Of a stretch of 64,000 nucleotides of DNA, positions 1 to 10,497 are shown piece after piece. Both the position numbers and the translations under genes were made by a program. Within the stretch, counting starts at the first letter, position 1; each line of letters begins with the position of its first letter. Below the pieces are notes generated by a model. It was not told the origin of the DNA, made no database searches, and was given only the letters and a program-made list of their open reading frames with translations. Location: contig ONBA01000015.1 of assembly GCA_900315975.1 (NCBI GenBank), positions 45,285-109,284 on the forward strand. Direction: 5' to 3'. The DNA is from an uncultured Ruminococcus sp. (GTDB lineage Bacteria > Bacillota_A > Clostridia > Oscillospirales > Ruminococcaceae).

Positions 1-410
1 CCTTTTCTGAATGTAAGTTCTGCCATTTCGCCGAGTTCCTTGACAGCACTCTCGGGGTCGAAATTGCTTTCGCCAGCCTGCCACGGGAAACGAACGATGA
101 TTCTGTCGCTCTGAGGGTCGCTGTAGATCTCGTTATCGTTGATACCGAGAGAAGCCAGACGGGTCTTGATGATAGCGGTAGCAGCGTCAAGCTGAGTTTC
201 CGTAGCATCATAATCGTCTGCGGGAGCAAAGGTTACATCAACGCCGCCCTTGATATCAATACCAAGGCGGATATCGTCAACGCCCTTTATTACCGTAGTA
301 GACTTATCGCCGAAGTAGTAATCAAATCCGGTGACAGCCGATGCGGCAAACAGCGCGATCAAAGCAACGACAATGAAGAAAGTAGATTTACCAGTCTTTT
401 TCACGGTCAT
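1..410 (-). CDS. secD: Protein translocase subunit SecD, N-terminal part (runs off the window)
   Basis: This is the first ~136 codons of SecD, the RND-like membrane subunit that works with SecF to drive late steps of protein export. The visible protein starts MTVKKTGKSTFF, has one hydrophobic signal-anchor helix at about residues 10-28, then the periplasmic-side P1 segment with the SecD hallmark LGIDIKGGVDVTF at about residues 47-59. It continues with TAIIKTRLASLGINDNEI, typical of the family. The start is fixed by TAGGAGG seven to eight bases upstream of ATG. The rest of the gene, and presumably secF, lies left of the window. It is transcribed away from the ATP synthase operon's end in the same direction. 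Identification is confident although partial. Confidence 0.9.
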   Translation of the reverse strand, partial: MTVKKTGKSTFFIVVALIALFAASAVTGFDYYFGDKSTTVIKGVDDIRLGIDIKGGVDVTFAPADDYDATETQLDAATAIIKTRLASLGINDNEIYSDPQSDRIIVRFPWQAGESNFDPESAVKELGEMAELTFRK

Positions 411-620
411 TTGCCTCCTAAACTTTTAAACGTCTCATACTTTGTACAGCGGGACGTTTCAGAATTACACGGCAGCGATACGACACATCTTTTCGTTGCC
501 GCGACAATTACAATTATTGTACTATATTTCACGCAAAAAGTCAAGCAAAACGCAAAGAAATGCAGAGATTTCTTAAATATGCACAATTGCTTTGATTATT
601 CATATTGCATTCTGCATAAT

Positions 621-643
621 TATCCCCGCCGCCGGCGGGGATA
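621..643 (-). terminator. GC-rich hairpin after atpC
   Basis: A 10-bp perfect stem (TATCCCCGCC / GGCGGGGATA, loop GCC) begins seven bases past the atpC stop. The tract that follows on the minus strand, ATAATTATG, is A/T-rich but has no clean T run. It is probably the end of the ATP synthase transcript, with efficiency uncertain. The remaining spacer to secD (411-620) holds the secD ribosome site and no other recognised feature. Confidence 0.55.
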
Positions 644-649
644 CGGTTA

Positions 650-1060
650 TCATTTAAAATGCTTCTGTGATATTTTCAGACGGTTCATAGCACGGTTGAG
701 TGCCGCCTGAGTTTCGTAGTATTCGCGGATACTCTGCTTCTGACGCATCATTTCCTCGGCACGCTCACGAGCTTCCTCGGCACGTTTGATGTCTATTTCC
801 TCGGGAAGCTCGCAAGAATCCGCAAGTATTACCGCCTTATCGGGCATAACCTGTATGAATCCCTCTGATATAGCCGCATACTTCCATTCGCCGTCGATCA
901 TATATTTCAGCTCACCTGTCGGGAGCGAGGTAACGAGCGGCTCGTGTCCGGGAAGGATACCGAGAAGTCCGTCGATAGCAGTTATTACGAGATGCTCGAC
1001 CTCGCCCTCAAAAAAGACACGGTCGGTAGCGATTATCTCAAGATGAAGGGTCTTTGCCAT
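650..1060 (-). CDS. atpC: F1 ATP synthase epsilon subunit
   Basis: Epsilon subunit of the F1 rotor stalk (136 aa, normal length). The N-terminal beta-sandwich starts MAKTLHLEIIATDRVFFEGEVEHLVI and carries the family motif GLLGILPGHEPLV at about residues 31-43. The C-terminal ~50 residues form the two-helix inhibitory hairpin (RAEEARERAEEMM and onward). It is the last gene of the atp operon, 4 bases after atpD, the usual place, and is followed by a hairpin. The start is supported by an SD-like GAGAGTG upstream. Confidence 0.95.
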   Translation of the reverse strand: MAKTLHLEIIATDRVFFEGEVEHLVITAIDGLLGILPGHEPLVTSLPTGELKYMIDGEWKYAAISEGFIQVMPDKAVILADSCELPEEIDIKRAEEARERAEEMMRQKQSIREYYETQAALNRAMNRLKISQKHFK

Positions 1061-1064
1061 AGGC

Positions 1065-2868
<1,804 letters not shown>

Positions 2869-2894
2869 GATAAAGCTCCTTTCGTATATTGCAT

Positions 2895-3797
2895 TTAGTC
2901 TTCAAGTGAAGCCGCGCCGCCGCATACCTCGGTTATTTCCTGAGTTATTGCAGCCTGACGTGCACGGTTATACAGCAGCGACAGGTCCTTTATCATGTCC
3001 TTCGCACTGTTTGTAGCGGCGTCCATAGCGGTCATTCGCGACTGCTGTTCACAGCAGAATGCCTCGACCATTGCACCGTAGATGATACCCTTTGCATAGT
3101 TAGGGATAAGGTAATCCATTACCTTTTCAGGCGATGGAACGAATGAAGCCTTCGGCAGCTTTTTCATCGTACCGTCGGCGGCTTTTCCGAAATGTCTTCT
3201 CTCAAAAGGCAGAAGGCGGAGTGAACGTGTCTCCTGCAAATTTGAGTTTACCATATCGGTATAAAGCAGATACACTTCGTCAAGTTCGCGTTTCTCGAAC
3301 TTATCGAGTACAAGCTCGGCTATCTCCCTCGCGCGGTAGATAGTCGGATTCTGCGTTGTATAGAGGAACTCGCTGTCAACACTTGCCGCACCGCTGTTCC
3401 TTGCTTTGCGCTGAAAATACATACGTCCCACCTGACCCATTACAAACAGGCAGCAGTTATCTGTATTGCCTGCGATGGTCTGCTCGGTAAATTTCAGTAT
3501 ATTGTGGTTATAGCTTCCGCAAAGACCCTTATCGGCGGTTATTACGATATATCCCTTCTTACGCTTTTCCTCGGGTATATCGGAACGTCGGTCGAAATAG
3601 AGCTGACGCGTATGGGGGGTATGCTCAAGCACGCTCTCAATAGTCTCCTGCAGCTTATAGAAGTAGGGTTCAGTTGAATCGAGAGCCTTTCTCGCTTTTT
3701 TCAGCTTTGAAGAGGACATGAGATACATAGCGTTTGTGATTTTAAGAATCTGCTGTATACTCGCTATCCTCTCGCGTATCTCTCTCATATTGGGCAT
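2895..3797 (-). CDS. atpG: F1 ATP synthase gamma subunit
   Basis: Central rotor shaft subunit (300 aa). The N-terminal coiled coil begins REIRERIASIQQILKITNAM. The middle carries the conserved ADKGLCGSYN motif, and the C-terminal helix contains SRMTAMDAATNSAKDMI followed by NRARQAAITQEI, the gamma signature. It lies 11 bases after the atpH-atpA fusion. The first methionine may be M1 or M4 (MREIRE). Function is secure. Confidence 0.96.
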   Translation of the reverse strand: MPNMREIRERIASIQQILKITNAMYLMSSSKLKKARKALDSTEPYFYKLQETIESVLEHTPHTRQLYFDRRSDIPEEKRKKGYIVITADKGLCGSYNHNILKFTEQTIAGNTDNCCLFVMGQVGRMYFQRKARNSGAASVDSEFLYTTQNPTIYRAREIAELVLDKFEKRELDEVYLLYTDMVNSNLQETRSLRLLPFERRHFGKAADGTMKKLPKASFVPSPEKVMDYLIPNYAKGIIYGAMVEAFCCEQQSRMTAMDAATNSAKDMIKDLSLLYNRARQAAITQEITEVCGGAASLED

Positions 3798-3808
3798 AGG
3801 CTCACCCC

Positions 3809-5833
3809 TTATTCCTCAAACGCTGTGACGATGCGCTCAATACGCTCGCCGAGGTCGTCTGTGAGAACCTTGTTCTCCTCAATTTCGCTGATGATGTCCT
3901 GACCGTATGACTCGATATATGTCATGAGGTCATTTGTATACTCTTTCAGCTCCTTGAGCGGTATAGCGTCGAGGAGTCCGTGCTGAGCCGCATAGAGGAG
4001 TATTACCTGCTTGTAGTGCGGCATCGGGTTGTAGAGCGGCTGTTTGAGCAGCTCTGTAAGCATATGTCCGTGGTTGAGAAGGTCAGTAGTTGACTGGTCA
4101 AGTTCGGAAGAAAACTGCGTGAATATCTCCATTTCCTTGAACTGTGCAAGGTCGATACGGAGGTTTCCGGCAGCTTTTTTCATTGCCTTTGTCTGTGCAG
4201 CACCGCCGACACGCGATACGGAGAGTCCGTAGTTTACGGCAGGACGCAGACCCGAGTTGAAAAGCTCACTCTCAAGGAATATCTGTCCGTCCGTGATAGA
4301 GATAACGTTAGTCGGGATATATGCTGAAATATCGCCTGCGAGGGTCTCGATAACAGGGAGGGCGGTAAGTGAACCGCCGCCGTGTTCGTCGTCAAGACGG
4401 CTCGAACGCTCAAGAAGTCGCGAATGGAGGTAGAATACGTCTCCGGGGTAAGCTTCACGTCCGGGCGGACGGTGGAGCAGAAGTGACATTGCACGGTATG
4501 CAACGGCGTGCTTGGAGAGGTCATCATACACGATGAGGACGTCCTTGCCCTTCGACATGAAGTATTCAGCCATAGCAGTACCGGAATACGGAGATATGTA
4601 CTGGAAGGGGGCAGGGTCGCTCGCGGAAGCGCATACAACTACTGAATAGTCCATAGCACCGTACTTTTTTAGCGTATTTACTACCTGCGCAACTGTTGAG
4701 GACTTCTGTCCTATAGCGACGTAGATACAGATAACGTCCTTGCCCTTCTGATTTATAATAGTATCAATAGCGATAGAGGTCTTACCGGTCTGTCTGTCGC
4801 CGATGATAAGCTCACGCTGACCTCTTCCTATCGGGAACATCGAGTCGATAGCGAGTATACCTGTCTGAAGCGGCACGCTTACAGGCTTACGCTCGATAAC
4901 ACCCGGAGCTTCGCGCTCGATAGGGAAGTAATCGTCTGCACGGATAGGTCCGAGTCCGTCAATTGGCGAACCGAGTGCGTCAACGACACGTCCGAGGAGT
5001 TCATCACTTACACCTACACCGGCACGCTTGCCTGTACGGATAACTGACGAACCCTCAGTAAGTCCGCGTTCGTCTCCGAGGAGAACTACACCGACTGCCT
5101 TTTCTTCGAGGTTCTGAACGATACCGCGTATGCCGTTCTCGAACTCAACGAGTTCGCCGTACATAACACCGCTCATGCCGTAAACTTGCGCAATACCGTC
5201 GCCGAGTCTTGTGATGAAGCCGGTCTCTGTAGCGCCGGAGCGCACCTCAAAGTCCTTTACCTCTGTCTTGAGGACGGAGATAATATCACCGGAAGTCAGC
5301 TTTTCCTTGCCGCTTTCGGCAACTTCTGCCGCCTTCGTCTGAAGGCTCTCACGCATTGCACGGAGACTTGTGCGGTAGCTTCTGTCGTATTCAACATCGC
5401 CGGCATTGAGAATAAATCCGCCGATAATATCAGGGTCATGCTTATATTCGATGTCAACATCGTCCCTGACGAATTTTTCCATTATGAATTTTCTGAGGTC
5501 AGCCTGCTGAGATTCTGTAAGGGGAGTAACATAGCGTACAACCGCCCTGATACTGCCCTGCTTTTCGAGCAGAATGTCCTCATATTCCTCGAAAATATCA
5601 CCGAGCTCACCGATATTTCCGCCTCTTGCGGCAGTCATAAGGAAGCGTTCAAGGCTTTCAGGGAAAATCTGCTTTATGATATCGTGTTTCTCATCGTTTG
5701 TGACGAGGGGATTTGCGAGAGTATCCGCAACGTCGGGACAGGTTTCAAAAGCTGTCTTGACAGCCTGAATGTCCTCACGCGGTATATCAAGGCGGACAAG
5801 CTCTTTGAGAAGGTCCTTACCGTTATCTTTCAT
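3809..5833 (-). CDS. atpHA: Fused F1 ATP synthase delta-alpha subunit (AtpH-AtpA)
   Basis: One uninterrupted frame of 674 codons joins a delta subunit to an alpha subunit. Residues ~20-166 are delta-like: [33 protein letters not shown], and the C-terminal signature [19 protein letters not shown]. Alpha begins near residue 180 ([19 protein letters not shown]) and is complete, with Walker [12 protein letters not shown] at about residue 345 and the SGTAMAEYF and [15 protein letters not shown] regions. The delta N-terminus lacks the usual first helix (…YAKAL…) and is about 10-20 residues short. The start is ATG at 5833, overlapping the atpF TGA, with GGAGGG upstream; a GTG one codon earlier is less likely. 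No good internal start with an SD is visible at the alpha boundary; the nearest ATG is in LRAMRESL. Confidence 0.93.
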   Translation of the reverse strand: MKDNGKDLLKELVRLDIPREDIQAVKTAFETCPDVADTLANPLVTNDEKHDIIKQIFPESLERFLMTAARGGNIGELGDIFEEYEDILLEKQGSIRAVVRYVTPLTESQQADLRKFIMEKFVRDDVDIEYKHDPDIIGGFILNAGDVEYDRSYRTSLRAMRESLQTKAAEVAESGKEKLTSGDIISVLKTEVKDFEVRSGATETGFITRLGDGIAQVYGMSGVMYGELVEFENGIRGIVQNLEEKAVGVVLLGDERGLTEGSSVIRTGKRAGVGVSDELLGRVVDALGSPIDGLGPIRADDYFPIEREAPGVIERKPVSVPLQTGILAIDSMFPIGRGQRELIIGDRQTGKTSIAIDTIINQKGKDVICIYVAIGQKSSTVAQVVNTLKKYGAMDYSVVVCASASDPAPFQYISPYSGTAMAEYFMSKGKDVLIVYDDLSKHAVAYRAMSLLLHRPPGREAYPGDVFYLHSRLLERSSRLDDEHGGGSLTALPVIETLAGDISAYIPTNVISITDGQIFLESELFNSGLRPAVNYGLSVSRVGGAAQTKAMKKAAGNLRIDLAQFKEMEIFTQFSSELDQSTTDLLNHGHMLTELLKQPLYNPMPHYKQVILLYAAQHGLLDAIPLKELKEYTNDLMTYIESYGQDIISEIEENKVLTDDLGERIERIVTAFEE

Positions 5834-6321
5834 CACTTGTCACCCTCCTCTTCGGAAAGGAATTCGTCTACGAGGCGGCGGTTTTTAGCGTCATCGAGGT
5901 TTTCGCCTACGATTTTTGAAGCCGCTTCGATAGCAAGGTCAGCTATCTGCGACTGTGCCTGCTGAAGAACGCGTCTGCGCTCGTTTTCGATAGTCTCGCT
6001 TGCGGCACTGACTATCTCATCAGCCTCTTCGTGTGAGCTCTGAATTATCCTTGCTCTTTCAGTTTCAGCATCGTCATGAGCCTTCATGATGATACGGTTA
6101 GCCTCTTCCTTAGCTTCGCTGATAGAATCGTTATACTGCTGACGGAGCTCCTCTGCCTCTTGACGAGCCTTTTCGGCATCGTCGATATTCTTCTGTATAG
6201 AGCGGGTTCTCTCGTTCTTCATTTTGTTAATAGGTTTGAAAAGGAATATTCTCAGAAGCACAAACAGTATTATAATGTTTGCAACAGCCTCGAAAATGCT
6301 CCAAAATTCAAATTTAAGCAT
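5833..6321 (-). CDS. atpF: F0 ATP synthase b subunit
   Basis: Peripheral stalk subunit b (162 aa). One N-terminal membrane helix (about residues 8-28, [19 protein letters not shown]) is followed by a long charged coiled coil rich in E, K, R and Q. The last codons overlap the start of the delta-alpha fusion (TGATG), so the two are probably translationally coupled. In F-type enzymes b docks onto delta, so the neighbouring fusion directly concerns this subunit's partner. Confidence 0.95.
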   Translation of the reverse strand: MLKFEFWSIFEAVANIIILFVLLRIFLFKPINKMKNERTRSIQKNIDDAEKARQEAEELRQQYNDSISEAKEEANRIIMKAHDDAETERARIIQSSHEEADEIVSAASETIENERRRVLQQAQSQIADLAIEAASKIVGENLDDAKNRRLVDEFLSEEEGDK

Positions 6322-6354
6322 TATTTGCCCTCCTTATGTAAATTTTGATACGGC

Positions 6355-6582
6355 TTATTTGCTGCCGAGAATAAAGATTATAAGGAGCGCTATAACGAAA
6401 CCGTAGATAGCGGTAGCCTCTGCGAGCGCACAGCCCAGCAGCAGAGATGTTCTTATATCGCCCTTTGCCTCCGGCTGACGCGCGATAGATTCAGTTGCCT
6501 TAGCTGTTGCGATTCCTATACCAATGCCTGCGCCTGCACCTGTGAGAACAGCGATGCCTGCGCCTAATGCTAACAATCCCAT
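6355..6582 (-). CDS. atpE: F0 ATP synthase c subunit, second copy
   Basis: Proteolipid c subunit, 75 aa, two membrane helices joined by the polar loop ARQPEAKGD. The ion-binding carboxylate is in LAEATAIYG. The protein is identical to the upstream copy at 6623-6850, but the 3' halves of the genes differ at many synonymous sites. The 5' parts, including the 15 bases before ATG, are identical. Glutamine and serine ligands of known Na+-type rings are absent (I and A at those positions), suggesting proton coupling. Confidence 0.96.
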   Translation of the reverse strand: MGLLALGAGIAVLTGAGAGIGIGIATAKATESIARQPEAKGDIRTSLLLGCALAEATAIYGFVIALLIIFILGSK

Positions 6583-6622
6583 ATTAAATTACCTCTGTAT
6601 GTATTTATGATCGTATCAAAGA

Positions 6623-6850
6623 TCATTTGCTGCCGAGAATGAAGATTATGAGGAGCGCTATAACGAAGCCGTAGATAGCGGTAGCCTCCGCGAGGGCACA
6701 GCCCAGCAGAAGAGAAGTTCTGATATCGCCTTTAGCCTCGGGCTGACGGGCGATAGACTCGGTAGCCTTAGCTGTTGCGATTCCTATACCAATGCCTGCG
6801 CCTGCACCTGTGAGAACAGCGATGCCTGCGCCTAATGCTAACAATCCCAT
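6623..6850 (-). CDS. atpE: F0 ATP synthase c subunit, first copy
   Basis: Proteolipid c subunit identical in sequence to the copy at 6355-6582 (75 aa; helix 1 about 1-30, loop RQPEAKGD, helix 2 with the carboxylate in AEATA). Its ATG overlaps the last 13 bases of atpB, and its SD (GGAGG) lies inside the atpB coding sequence, so translation is coupled to atpB. Two adjacent genes for the same c protein probably raise its output, since rings need around ten copies. See the copy comparison in the findings. Confidence 0.96.
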   Translation of the reverse strand: MGLLALGAGIAVLTGAGAGIGIGIATAKATESIARQPEAKGDIRTSLLLGCALAEATAIYGFVIALLIIFILGSK

Positions 6851-7524
6851 ATTAAATTACCTCCGAGATAAAGCGAGGTAAGGAATGCGAATACATATGC
6901 CTGAAGAAGTCCGTCGAAAAGGTCAAAATACGCGCTCGCGATTACCGGCACGCCTATCGCGGGAACGCCGAGATTTGATGTGATAGCTACCTTTATCAGC
7001 TCCATAACTACGAATGCAGCGAGGACATTACCGAAAAGTCGCATACACAGTGAAAGCGGACGGGTCATAAGGTCGAGCAGATTTATCGGGTTGAGCAGAC
7101 TTTTCAGCCACTTGACAGGACCTTTTTTGATTATGAAAGCAGCCTGAACAAGAATGATAGCCATTCCTGCAAGAGCAGCGGTCACATTTACGTCTTTTGT
7201 AGGCGGCACAAAGCCGAATACACCGATGATATTCGCCGCACCTATGTAGATGATGAAGGTTTCAAGTATCGGAACGTACTTCTTGCCGCTCTCACCAAGA
7301 ACTCCCGTAAAGAAGTTATCGAGCATATCCATGAACGATTCAAGTACACACTGCGCACCCGTAGGTATTCTTTTAAGGTTTCTTGTAAGTATTATTGAAA
7401 GCAGTACCAGTACAGCCATGATTATCCATGTTACAACACACGAATCGGCAATAGGTATACCTCCGAGTATAGGTATCGTAAAGGCGGTTTTGTTTTCCAG
7501 CTGTTCTATAAGCTCTTCTGCCAT
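6838..7524 (-). CDS. atpB: F0 ATP synthase a subunit
   Basis: Membrane subunit a, which forms the half channels for the coupling ion (228 aa, 5-6 hydrophobic helices). The essential arginine lies in the conserved helix LSLCMRLFGNVLAAFV, and the C-terminal helix reads FAFLTSLYLGG. It is the first gene of the operon; no atpI or atpZ precedes it in the window. The start has AAGGTGTT upstream (SD-like). A sigma-A type promoter is found 130 bases upstream. Confidence 0.95.
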   Translation of the reverse strand: MAEELIEQLENKTAFTIPILGGIPIADSCVVTWIIMAVLVLLSIILTRNLKRIPTGAQCVLESFMDMLDNFFTGVLGESGKKYVPILETFIIYIGAANIIGVFGFVPPTKDVNVTAALAGMAIILVQAAFIIKKGPVKWLKSLLNPINLLDLMTRPLSLCMRLFGNVLAAFVVMELIKVAITSNLGVPAIGVPVIASAYFDLFDGLLQAYVFAFLTSLYLGGNLIWDC

Positions 7525-7651
7525 GATAACACCTTCTTTCGTTTGTTAAAATAAAAACGGAGACAGCGCTCGTGCATATCTCCGTTGATAAAAGCAATTG
7601 CGGTATGCAGGATTTATCACATATCGGACTGCATATTCCGATACTCATTAT

Positions 7652-7680
7652 ATAATATAACAAAACTTTAACAAAGTCAA
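7652..7680 (-). promoter_or_regulatory. Promoter of the ATP synthase operon
   Basis: Read on the minus strand: TTGACT (7675-7680), 17-bp spacer, TATTAT (7652-7657). Transcription would start near 7645, giving an untranslated leader of about 120 bases before atpB. No other promoter was seen inside the operon. Confidence 0.75.
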
Positions 7681-7704
7681 GCCTTTTGCTCAAAATTTAT
7701 TCAG

Positions 7705-7738
7705 GAAAACACGGCACATGAACATTGTCCCATGCGCC
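7705..7738 (-). terminator. Probable terminator of the exopolysaccharide operon
   Basis: On the minus strand an 8-bp stem (GGCGCATG / CATGTGCC, one G-U) is followed by GTGTTTTCC. It lies ~45 bases past the stop of the last gene of the sugar operon and just upstream of the ATP synthase promoter. Confidence 0.5.
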
Positions 7739-7781
7739 GCACTGCGTCATATCCGGTCAGACGGAATCCGCCCTGATAAGG

Positions 7782-8132
7782 TCAGGCATTATCGATGTCG
7801 CCTTTAGCCAGCCGCATAGCGGTATCAAGGCGCTCGATAGCTCCGGAATTGAGCTTTTCAGAGAGCCTTACCCTGTCGAGTTCCTTCTTGAATGCAGAAA
7901 GCTCCTCCGCAATTTTCTTTATAACTTCCGTATTCTGCACCTGTTTATCTTCAAGTGCGCATACTCTTTTGATGAGGTCGTTGATATTAGCGGCTACTGC
8001 TTCATTTGCGGCATTCTGTTTCTCGCCGAAGTCCATGAGCTTTTCGCCTGCTTTGAAAACTCCCACCTTATCGTGTCCGTCAAAGGTGTGCATTTTCTCA
8101 TTTGTAAGCTTTAAATCTGACAATTCGTTCAC
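7782..8132 (-). CDS. Small predicted coiled-coil protein of unknown function
   Basis: A 116-aa soluble protein with no signal peptide or membrane segment. Roughly residues 40-105 are heptad-like and charged (NDLIKRVCALEDKQVQNTE, then KKIAEELSAFKKELDRVRL), predicting a coiled coil. No family was recognised. It is the last gene of the exopolysaccharide operon, 30 bases after the rmd-like gene, with an SD (GGAGTG) before the ATG. It could be a scaffold or regulator of the pathway, but nothing in the sequence proves it. Confidence 0.65.
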   Translation of the reverse strand: MNELSDLKLTNEKMHTFDGHDKVGVFKAGEKLMDFGEKQNAANEAVAANINDLIKRVCALEDKQVQNTEVIKKIAEELSAFKKELDRVRLSEKLNSGAIERLDTAMRLAKGDIDNA

Positions 8133-8162
8133 TCCTTCTTATTCTGAACACTTCGCCGCTGT

Positions 8163-9125
8163 TCAAACTCCCAGCGACATACCGTAGTTTCTGAGTTTTA
8201 TCCTCCACCAGTCGAGGGTATCACGGATAGTCTTTTCCATTGATATCTCCGCCTTCCAGCCGGTATCCTCGAAAATCCGCGAAACGTCCGGTTCTATGAG
8301 AGGTATATCAGAAGCACGCATACGTGCGGGGTCCTGTTTAACGGTTATATCCTTCTCGGAGAAGCTGAGGGCAGTATCGAGTATGAACTGTATCTCCACA
8401 GCCTTGCCCCTTCCGATATTGTAAACTCTTCCGGCAACTCCCTTGTCAGCGAGCAGCCGATAAGCTCTTACAACGTCGCGCACATCGGTGAAATCGCGCA
8501 TAGCGCTGAGGTTTCCGACAGCCATCTCGGGTTCGCGTATACCTTTCTCTATCTCTGCTATCTGTTTGCAGAAGTCGGAGATAACGAAGATATCGCTCTG
8601 TTCGGGACCCGAATGATTGAATGCGCGGACCATAACGATGTCCATTTTATACGCACGCACATAAATCCGGCTTATCATCTCCTGACAGCTTTTTGTTGCC
8701 GCGTAGATATTGCCGGGATTGAGGGGTTCGTCCTCACTGAGCGGACAAGCGCCCTCCCTTATGAAGCCGTACTCCTCGCCTGTGCCTATCATTATGACCC
8801 TGATATCCTTCTTTGCGGCACTTCTTACCGCTTCAAGAACATTTATCGAACCCACAACGTTTATCTGTGCCGTGAGCTGAGGTTTTTTCCATGATACTGC
8901 AACTGAACTCTGCGCCGCAAGATGATATACCACATCGGGTGCAAGCTCATCGAGCAGAGCGGATATATCCTCCATATTCATGATATCGAGGGTATGGACT
9001 CCGCATTTTTCGCTTATTTTCTCAAACGGCAGGCAGGTCGCATGGACCTCTGCTCCTGCTGAAGAAAGCTCACGGATAAGATAAGCTCCAACGAAGCCTG
9101 CTCCGCCTATAATCAAAGCCTTCAT
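8163..9125 (-). CDS. rmd: NAD(P)-dependent sugar epimerase/reductase, probable GDP-6-deoxy-D-lyxo-4-hexulose reductase
   Basis: Extended short-chain dehydrogenase of 320 aa. The nucleotide-binding loop is GGAGFVGAYL (residues 7-16), HLAAQSSVAVSW follows near residue 68, and the catalytic pair is Y-A-A-T-K near residue 140. The sequence pattern (GTGEEYG, AFNHSGPEQSDIFVISDF, DFTDVRDVVRAY) resembles the Rmd/Gmd branch that reduces the Gmd product to GDP-D-rhamnose. Manc and Gmd in the same operon support that. Related enzymes make GDP-fucose or other sugars, so the exact product is inferred. The canonical Ser of the triad appears as Thr (GTGEEYG). Confidence 0.8.
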   Translation of the reverse strand: MKALIIGGAGFVGAYLIRELSSAGAEVHATCLPFEKISEKCGVHTLDIMNMEDISALLDELAPDVVYHLAAQSSVAVSWKKPQLTAQINVVGSINVLEAVRSAAKKDIRVIMIGTGEEYGFIREGACPLSEDEPLNPGNIYAATKSCQEMISRIYVRAYKMDIVMVRAFNHSGPEQSDIFVISDFCKQIAEIEKGIREPEMAVGNLSAMRDFTDVRDVVRAYRLLADKGVAGRVYNIGRGKAVEIQFILDTALSFSEKDITVKQDPARMRASDIPLIEPDVSRIFEDTGWKAEISMEKTIRDTLDWWRIKLRNYGMSLGV

Positions 9126-9139
9126 ATTGTATCCTCACT

Positions 9140-10261
9140 TTATTCTGATAGAGCGTCATACAAGCTCTTTATTACTTCTTTTTCGCTGAAATACTTCTTT
9201 ACGCGCACAGCCGCATTGCGTCCGAGCTTTTCGCGGAGTTCCTTATCCTCCGCAAGCTTGTTCATAGCAGAGGCAAGAGCCATCGGAGACGCAGGCGGAA
9301 CCGTTATACCGGTCTCGCCGTGAACACTCACGAACGGAACTCCTGAAGGAAGGCGCGTATTTATTACCGGTTTGCCATAGACCATAGCCTCAAGCTGAAC
9401 TATGCCGAATGCCTCACTTTTCGCCACTGACGGCAGTACAAATATATCACAGTCAGCATATGCCTGTTTCAGTTCTTCGTCCGGAAGAAAGCCGAGAAAA
9501 TGTACCTTTTCAGACATACCATGTGTATCTGCATAATTCTTGAGACTTTCCTCAAGTACACCTGTTCCTGCAATAAATAGTTCACAGTCCTTAGTCATGC
9601 GGAAGGCTCTCAGAAGTACGTCAACACCTTTATAATATACAAGTCTGCCGGTGAAGAAAATCTTCACGGCATTTTTATTATTGAGCTTTTCGGTCAGGTA
9701 CGGTTTACGTTCAATGCTCAGGTACTGCTCAGGCTCTATGCCATAGGGCAGAATGCGGCATTTTTCCCTGAACTGCGGCAGAACGTCTGAATTGTCGATA
9801 TGTCCCTCCGTAGCCACGAATATGATATCTGCACGCTTCAGCAGATACATCATGAACGGACGATAGAAGAACATCAGCTTCTTCTGCTTTACAATGTCGC
9901 TGTGCCACGATACCGCGACTTTTCCCTTATATCCCGACAAAAGCAGAGCCGCGTCCGCGAGGGGGAAAGGTACATTTATGTGAACAGCGTCAGAACGCTT
10001 TGCCATTTTCCTGAAAAGACTCATGAATGAAAGTGACACAGGGCATGAAAAATAAGTGCCGAAGCTTCCTGCGCGTGTAAGCTCAACACCATTTACCCGC
10101 TCATGAAGAGTACCGCCTCTGCCATCGCGGCATACAAGGGTTTTTACCTCTGCGCCATACTGTCCAAGCTCTTCTGAATACTGCCTTACAAGGCTTTCAA
10201 TTCCGCCGACGTGCGGAAAATAAGCCTTATTGACCTCAAGAATATCAAGCCTTTTTTCCAT
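9140..10261 (-). CDS. Glycosyltransferase family 4
   Basis: Retaining GT-B glycosyltransferase of 373 aa, cytoplasmic face. The N-terminal domain has the loop FPHVGGIESLVRQYSEEL (residues 15-32). The C-terminal donor domain carries the GT4 acidic pair in SEAFGIVQLEAMVYGKPV (about residues 283-300). Donor and acceptor sugars are unknown; the operon makes GDP-mannose derivatives, so mannose or D-rhamnose transfer is plausible. It starts 2 bases after the stop of the small gene upstream. Confidence 0.88.
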   Translation of the reverse strand: MEKRLDILEVNKAYFPHVGGIESLVRQYSEELGQYGAEVKTLVCRDGRGGTLHERVNGVELTRAGSFGTYFSCPVSLSFMSLFRKMAKRSDAVHINVPFPLADAALLLSGYKGKVAVSWHSDIVKQKKLMFFYRPFMMYLLKRADIIFVATEGHIDNSDVLPQFREKCRILPYGIEPEQYLSIERKPYLTEKLNNKNAVKIFFTGRLVYYKGVDVLLRAFRMTKDCELFIAGTGVLEESLKNYADTHGMSEKVHFLGFLPDEELKQAYADCDIFVLPSVAKSEAFGIVQLEAMVYGKPVINTRLPSGVPFVSVHGETGITVPPASPMALASAMNKLAEDKELREKLGRNAAVRVKKYFSEKEVIKSLYDALSE

Positions 10262-10263
10262 GC

Positions 10264-10497
10264 TTATTCGTATCCGTTAGCCTTTCCGTAATCGATGATA
10301 AACTGCTGCATATCTATTCCGGCTTTTTCGCTGAGCTTTTGCAGTTCGAGAGTTTTCTCTATGAATTCGGGGTCGTCGTTGAGAGTATCCATTTTCAGAC
10401 GGACCATGAATTCGGGCATATACTCTTCCATTTCCATGCGGAATTCGTCCTCAGCCGTAAGGAAGTTTTCAAACAGATTTTCTGTATTCTCGGTCAT
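10264..10497 (-). CDS. Small acidic protein of unknown function in the exopolysaccharide operon
   Basis: A 77-aa acidic, methionine-rich protein (EFRMEMEEYMPEFMVRLKM), no membrane segment and no recognised domain. It directly abuts the glycosyltransferase gene upstream (its start lies at the base after that gene's stop) and is 2 bases from the next one, so it is translated with them. Small acidic proteins between glycosyltransferase genes may be accessory factors, but nothing specific can be said. Confidence 0.6.
   Translation of the reverse strand: MTENTENLFENFLTAEDEFRMEMEEYMPEFMVRLKMDTLNDDPEFIEKTLELQKLSEKAGIDMQQFIIDYGKANGYE

Noticed and set aside
411..710. Open frame in the spacer between secD and atpC
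   Set aside because: It overlaps atpC and the hairpin and has no ribosome site.
6355..6850. Sodium-dependent ATP synthase
   Set aside because: The c subunits lack the Gln and Ser/Thr ligands next to the carboxylate seen in Na+-type rings.
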